Assembly: GCA_903957405.1 (NCBI GenBank)
Contig: CAJBPC010000607.1
Coordinates: 1-7,667 of the forward strand
Source: an uncultured bacterium
GTDB lineage: Bacteria > Bacteroidota > Bacteroidia > Chitinophagales > Chitinophagaceae
Direction: 5' to 3'
Length of the DNA: 7,667 nt
Made by a program: the position numbers and the translations under genes. A model generated the notes under the pieces. It was not told the origin of the DNA. It made no database searches and saw nothing but the letters and a program-made list of their open reading frames with translations. Positions within the stretch are counted from its first letter, which is position 1. The number at the start of each line of letters is the position of its first letter. Positions 5,941 to 7,667 of the stretch are shown here, piece after piece.

Positions 5941-7155
5941 ATGATCGACATCAGGATACCCGCGGTAGGAGAATCCATCAGCGAAGTCACCCTTGTCAAA
6001 TGGATTAGAAAGACCGGTGACTGGGTGGAGCGTGACGAGATGATCGCCGAACTGGAAAGTGAGAAGGCGACATTCGAAATAAACGCCGAAAAGGCGGGCA
6101 TGCTGATGACCATCGCCCAGGAAGGCGACACGCTGAAAATCGGGGACGTGGCCTGTCGCATCGATGATGCGGCCTCGCGTCCGGAACAGCCCGTCGTTGC
6201 AGCCTTACCGGTGGCAGAGGGGAAACCGGCCCCCGCAGTTGTTTCCATCCCCGCCCCCGCAGCATCTGCAGATGTGAAGGCCACGCCTGTCGCTGCTGCG
6301 ATCATGGCAGACAAGAAGGTGGATCCAGCAATGGTCAGCGCCAGTGGAAGCGGCGGCAGAATCATGAAGCAGGATGTTCTTGAAGCATTGGCCAACCCGG
6401 GCCGAAAGCCGGGCATGGCGCTTTTCTCCCGCAACGAGCGAAGGGAAAAGATGAGCAACCTCCGCAAGACGGTCGCACGCCGGCTCGTCGAGGCGAAGAA
6501 CAGCACGGCCATGCTCACCACTTTCAATGAAGTGGACATGAGTCGAATCATGGACATCCGCTCGAAATACAAGGACAAATTCAAGGAGATCCACGGCGTC
6601 GGTCTTGGCTTCATGAGCTTCTTCACCAAGGCATGCACATTCGCATTGCAGGAATGGCCGGCGGTGAATGCATATATCGACGGGGATGAAGTCATTTATC
6701 ATGATTTTTGCGATATCTCCATCGCCGTATCCGCACCGAAAGGACTTGTTGTTCCCATCATCAGGAATGCAGAAAGCCTCAGCATGATGGAGATCGAAAA
6801 AAAGGTCGTGCAACTGGCCGGAAAAGCCCGCGATAACAAACTCAGTCTGGAGGAAATGCAGGGTGGCACTTTCACCATCACCAATGGCGGTGTATTCGGC
6901 TCAATGATGAGTACGCCCATCATCAATATCCCGCAGTCAGCCATACTGGGCATGCATAAGATCGAAGAGCGGGCCGTGGTGGTGAACGGACAGATCGTGG
7001 CGCGGCCCATGATGTATCTCGCGCTGAGCTATGATCACCGCATCATCGATGGAAGGGAAAGCGTAGGCTTCCTGGTCCGAGTGAAGGAACTGCTCGAAAA
7101 TCCGGAGCTGCTGCTCATGGGCAAAGACCCTGTGAAGAGCCTGCTGGAATTGTAA
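5941..7155 (+). CDS. sucB: 2-oxoglutarate dehydrogenase E2 component (dihydrolipoamide succinyltransferase)
   Basis: E2 is the core of the 2-oxoglutarate dehydrogenase complex. Its lipoyl arm takes the succinyl group from E1 and transfers it to CoA, and E3 then reoxidises the arm. The protein has 404 residues, a normal length. It contains one lipoyl domain at about 2-76, with the lipoylated Lys42 in ELESEKATFEI, then an Ala/Pro-rich linker at about 77-115. A peripheral-subunit-binding domain follows at about 116-150 (TPVAAAIMADKK to GSGGRIMKQDVLEAL). The catalytic acyltransferase domain spans about 168-404, with the HxxxDG motif in SYDHRIIDGRE (His366, Asp370) and TITNGGVFGSMMSTPIINIPQSAILG near 312-337. 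A succinyltransferase rather than a pyruvate-type E2 is favoured by the sucA partner upstream and by the single lipoyl domain. It is probably cotranscribed with sucA and ends at an intrinsic terminator. No E3 gene follows. Confidence 0.96.
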   Translation: MIDIRIPAVGESISEVTLVKWIRKTGDWVERDEMIAELESEKATFEINAEKAGMLMTIAQEGDTLKIGDVACRIDDAASRPEQPVVAALPVAEGKPAPAVVSIPAPAASADVKATPVAAAIMADKKVDPAMVSASGSGGRIMKQDVLEALANPGRKPGMALFSRNERREKMSNLRKTVARRLVEAKNSTAMLTTFNEVDMSRIMDIRSKYKDKFKEIHGVGLGFMSFFTKACTFALQEWPAVNAYIDGDEVIYHDFCDISIAVSAPKGLVVPIIRNAESLSMMEIEKKVVQLAGKARDNKLSLEEMQGGTFTITNGGVFGSMMSTPIINIPQSAILGMHKIEERAVVVNGQIVARPMMYLALSYDHRIIDGRESVGFLVRVKELLENPELLLMGKDPVKSLLEL

Positions 7156-7187
7156 GTGCGATAACCATCGCCTCTAATATGTGAAAT

Positions 7188-7229
7188 GAGAAAGTGTGTG
7201 CCATGCTGCACCACTTTCTCGTTTTTTTT
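7188..7229 (+). terminator. Intrinsic terminator of sucAB
   Basis: GAGAAAGTG (7188-7196) pairs perfectly with CACTTTCTC (7212-7220). After a bulged T7197, GTGC (7198-7201) pairs with GCAC (7208-7211), closing a 6-nt loop. The stem is followed by G and eight Ts (7222-7229). It starts 33 nt after the sucB stop codon. The T-run ends 18 nt before the next start codon. Confidence 0.93.
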
Positions 7230-7247
7230 CAAACAAACCCAACATCT

Positions 7248-7667
7248 ATGTCCGCTTCCGGCAATAAATACGTATTGGCACATCTCAGGACTGCGGAGCA
7301 GATCCTTGCGCATTACGATGGTGCAGAACCCTTCAGCATTGTCCTAAAAGCATTTTTCCGGGATAACCGTAAGTTCGGATCTAAAGACCGGAAGTCCGTC
7401 AGCCAGCTTTGCTATGGATTTTTCCGCCTCGGCCGGGCATTGCCGGATCAGCCCATCAAGGAACGCATCATCGCCGGATGTTTTCTGTCTGCCACGCCAC
7501 AGGACACCCTGATTCCGCTGGTCCGCCCCGAGTGGGTGAAATACCTGGAGGTATCCGTGCCGGAGAGGGAACAGGCACTCACGGATGCGTTTCCTGAATA
7601 CAACTGCATGTCGGTCTTCCCCGGGTCCGGCTCTTTCAGTGAGGGCATTGATGCGGAAGCGTTCATC
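7248..7667 (+). CDS. RsmB/NOP-family rRNA (cytosine-C5)-methyltransferase, 5' part only
   Basis: The frame is open from ATG 7248 to the right edge, giving 140 codons. It resembles the N-terminal region of Bacteroidota RsmB/NOP (Fmu/Sun-type) SAM-dependent RNA methyltransferases. The landmarks are the helical start with AEQILAHYDGAEPFSIVLKAFF (about 16-37), the segment KFGSKDRKSVSQLCYGFFRLGRAL (about 42-65), and the later FPEYN...SEGIDAEAF. Members of the family methylate cytosine C5 in rRNA. The SAM-binding motifs and the catalytic cysteines (PCxG and TC types) lie beyond the window, so neither activity nor target base can be confirmed. The ATG is the first in the frame after the sucB terminator. 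It is preceded by an A-rich leader (CAAACAAACCCAACATCT) with no SD sequence. No matching promoter is evident in the short spacer. Confidence 0.78.
   Translation, partial: MSASGNKYVLAHLRTAEQILAHYDGAEPFSIVLKAFFRDNRKFGSKDRKSVSQLCYGFFRLGRALPDQPIKERIIAGCFLSATPQDTLIPLVRPEWVKYLEVSVPEREQALTDAFPEYNCMSVFPGSGSFSEGIDAEAFI

Noticed and set aside
5919..6695. 258-codon minus-strand frame opposite sucB
   Set aside because: The plus strand encodes a complete, strongly conserved E2. The antisense product is Ser/Ala/Met-rich and matches nothing. It is a shadow of codon bias.
7156..7667. Expected lpdA (E3) gene after sucAB
   Set aside because: The gene after the terminator is clearly not a flavoprotein disulfide reductase (no GxGxxG, no CxxxxC). 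It fits the RsmB/NOP methyltransferase N-terminus.

Overview
The window looks like ordinary chromosomal housekeeping DNA from a member of the Bacteroidota, most like the Chitinophagaceae and relatives. Three observations support this. The 2-oxoglutarate dehydrogenase E1 and E2 proteins have the sequence style of that group (E1 starting MKDFSYITSAHP, E2 ending KDPVKSLLEL). Gene starts lack Shine-Dalgarno sequences and have A-rich leaders. The rpsT gene has a textbook Bacteroidota promoter (TTTG, 20-nt spacer, TAACTTTG). The family-level placement is an inference from remembered sequence style, not from a search.

Layout, left to right. (1) 1-874, minus strand: the first 291 codons of guaA (GMP synthase), running off the left edge. 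(2) 1033-2235, plus strand, divergent from guaA: a 400-residue, 12-helix MFS transporter of the drug:H+ antiporter type, substrate unknown. (3) 2236-2580: about 345 bp with no gene I can identify, holding a bulged hairpin, an 11-nt direct repeat and several short palindromes. (4) 2581-2613: a strong hairpin flanked by A and T tracts, the terminator of rpsT and possibly a two-way terminator. (5) 2629-2889, minus strand: rpsT (ribosomal protein S20) with its promoter at 2918-2949. (6) 3137-5896 and 5941-7155, plus strand: sucA and sucB, an apparent two-gene operon for the E1 and E2 subunits of the 2-oxoglutarate dehydrogenase complex, separated by 44 nt that carry a repeated AACGAT motif. (7) 7188-7229: an intrinsic terminator after sucB. 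(8) 7248-7667, plus strand: the first 140 codons of an RsmB/NOP-type rRNA cytosine methyltransferase, running off the right edge.

How the genes relate: sucA and sucB make two of the three subunits of one TCA-cycle complex. The third, E3 (dihydrolipoamide dehydrogenase), is not in the window and must be encoded elsewhere. The other genes (guanine nucleotide synthesis, ribosomal protein, rRNA modification, a transporter) are independent transcription units with no evident common pathway.

I found no sign of a novel system, mobile element, CRISPR array or phage. The least explained stretch is 2236-2580. The most distinctive regulatory details are the sucA-sucB intercistronic repeats and the terminator sitting only 18 nt upstream of the methyltransferase start codon.
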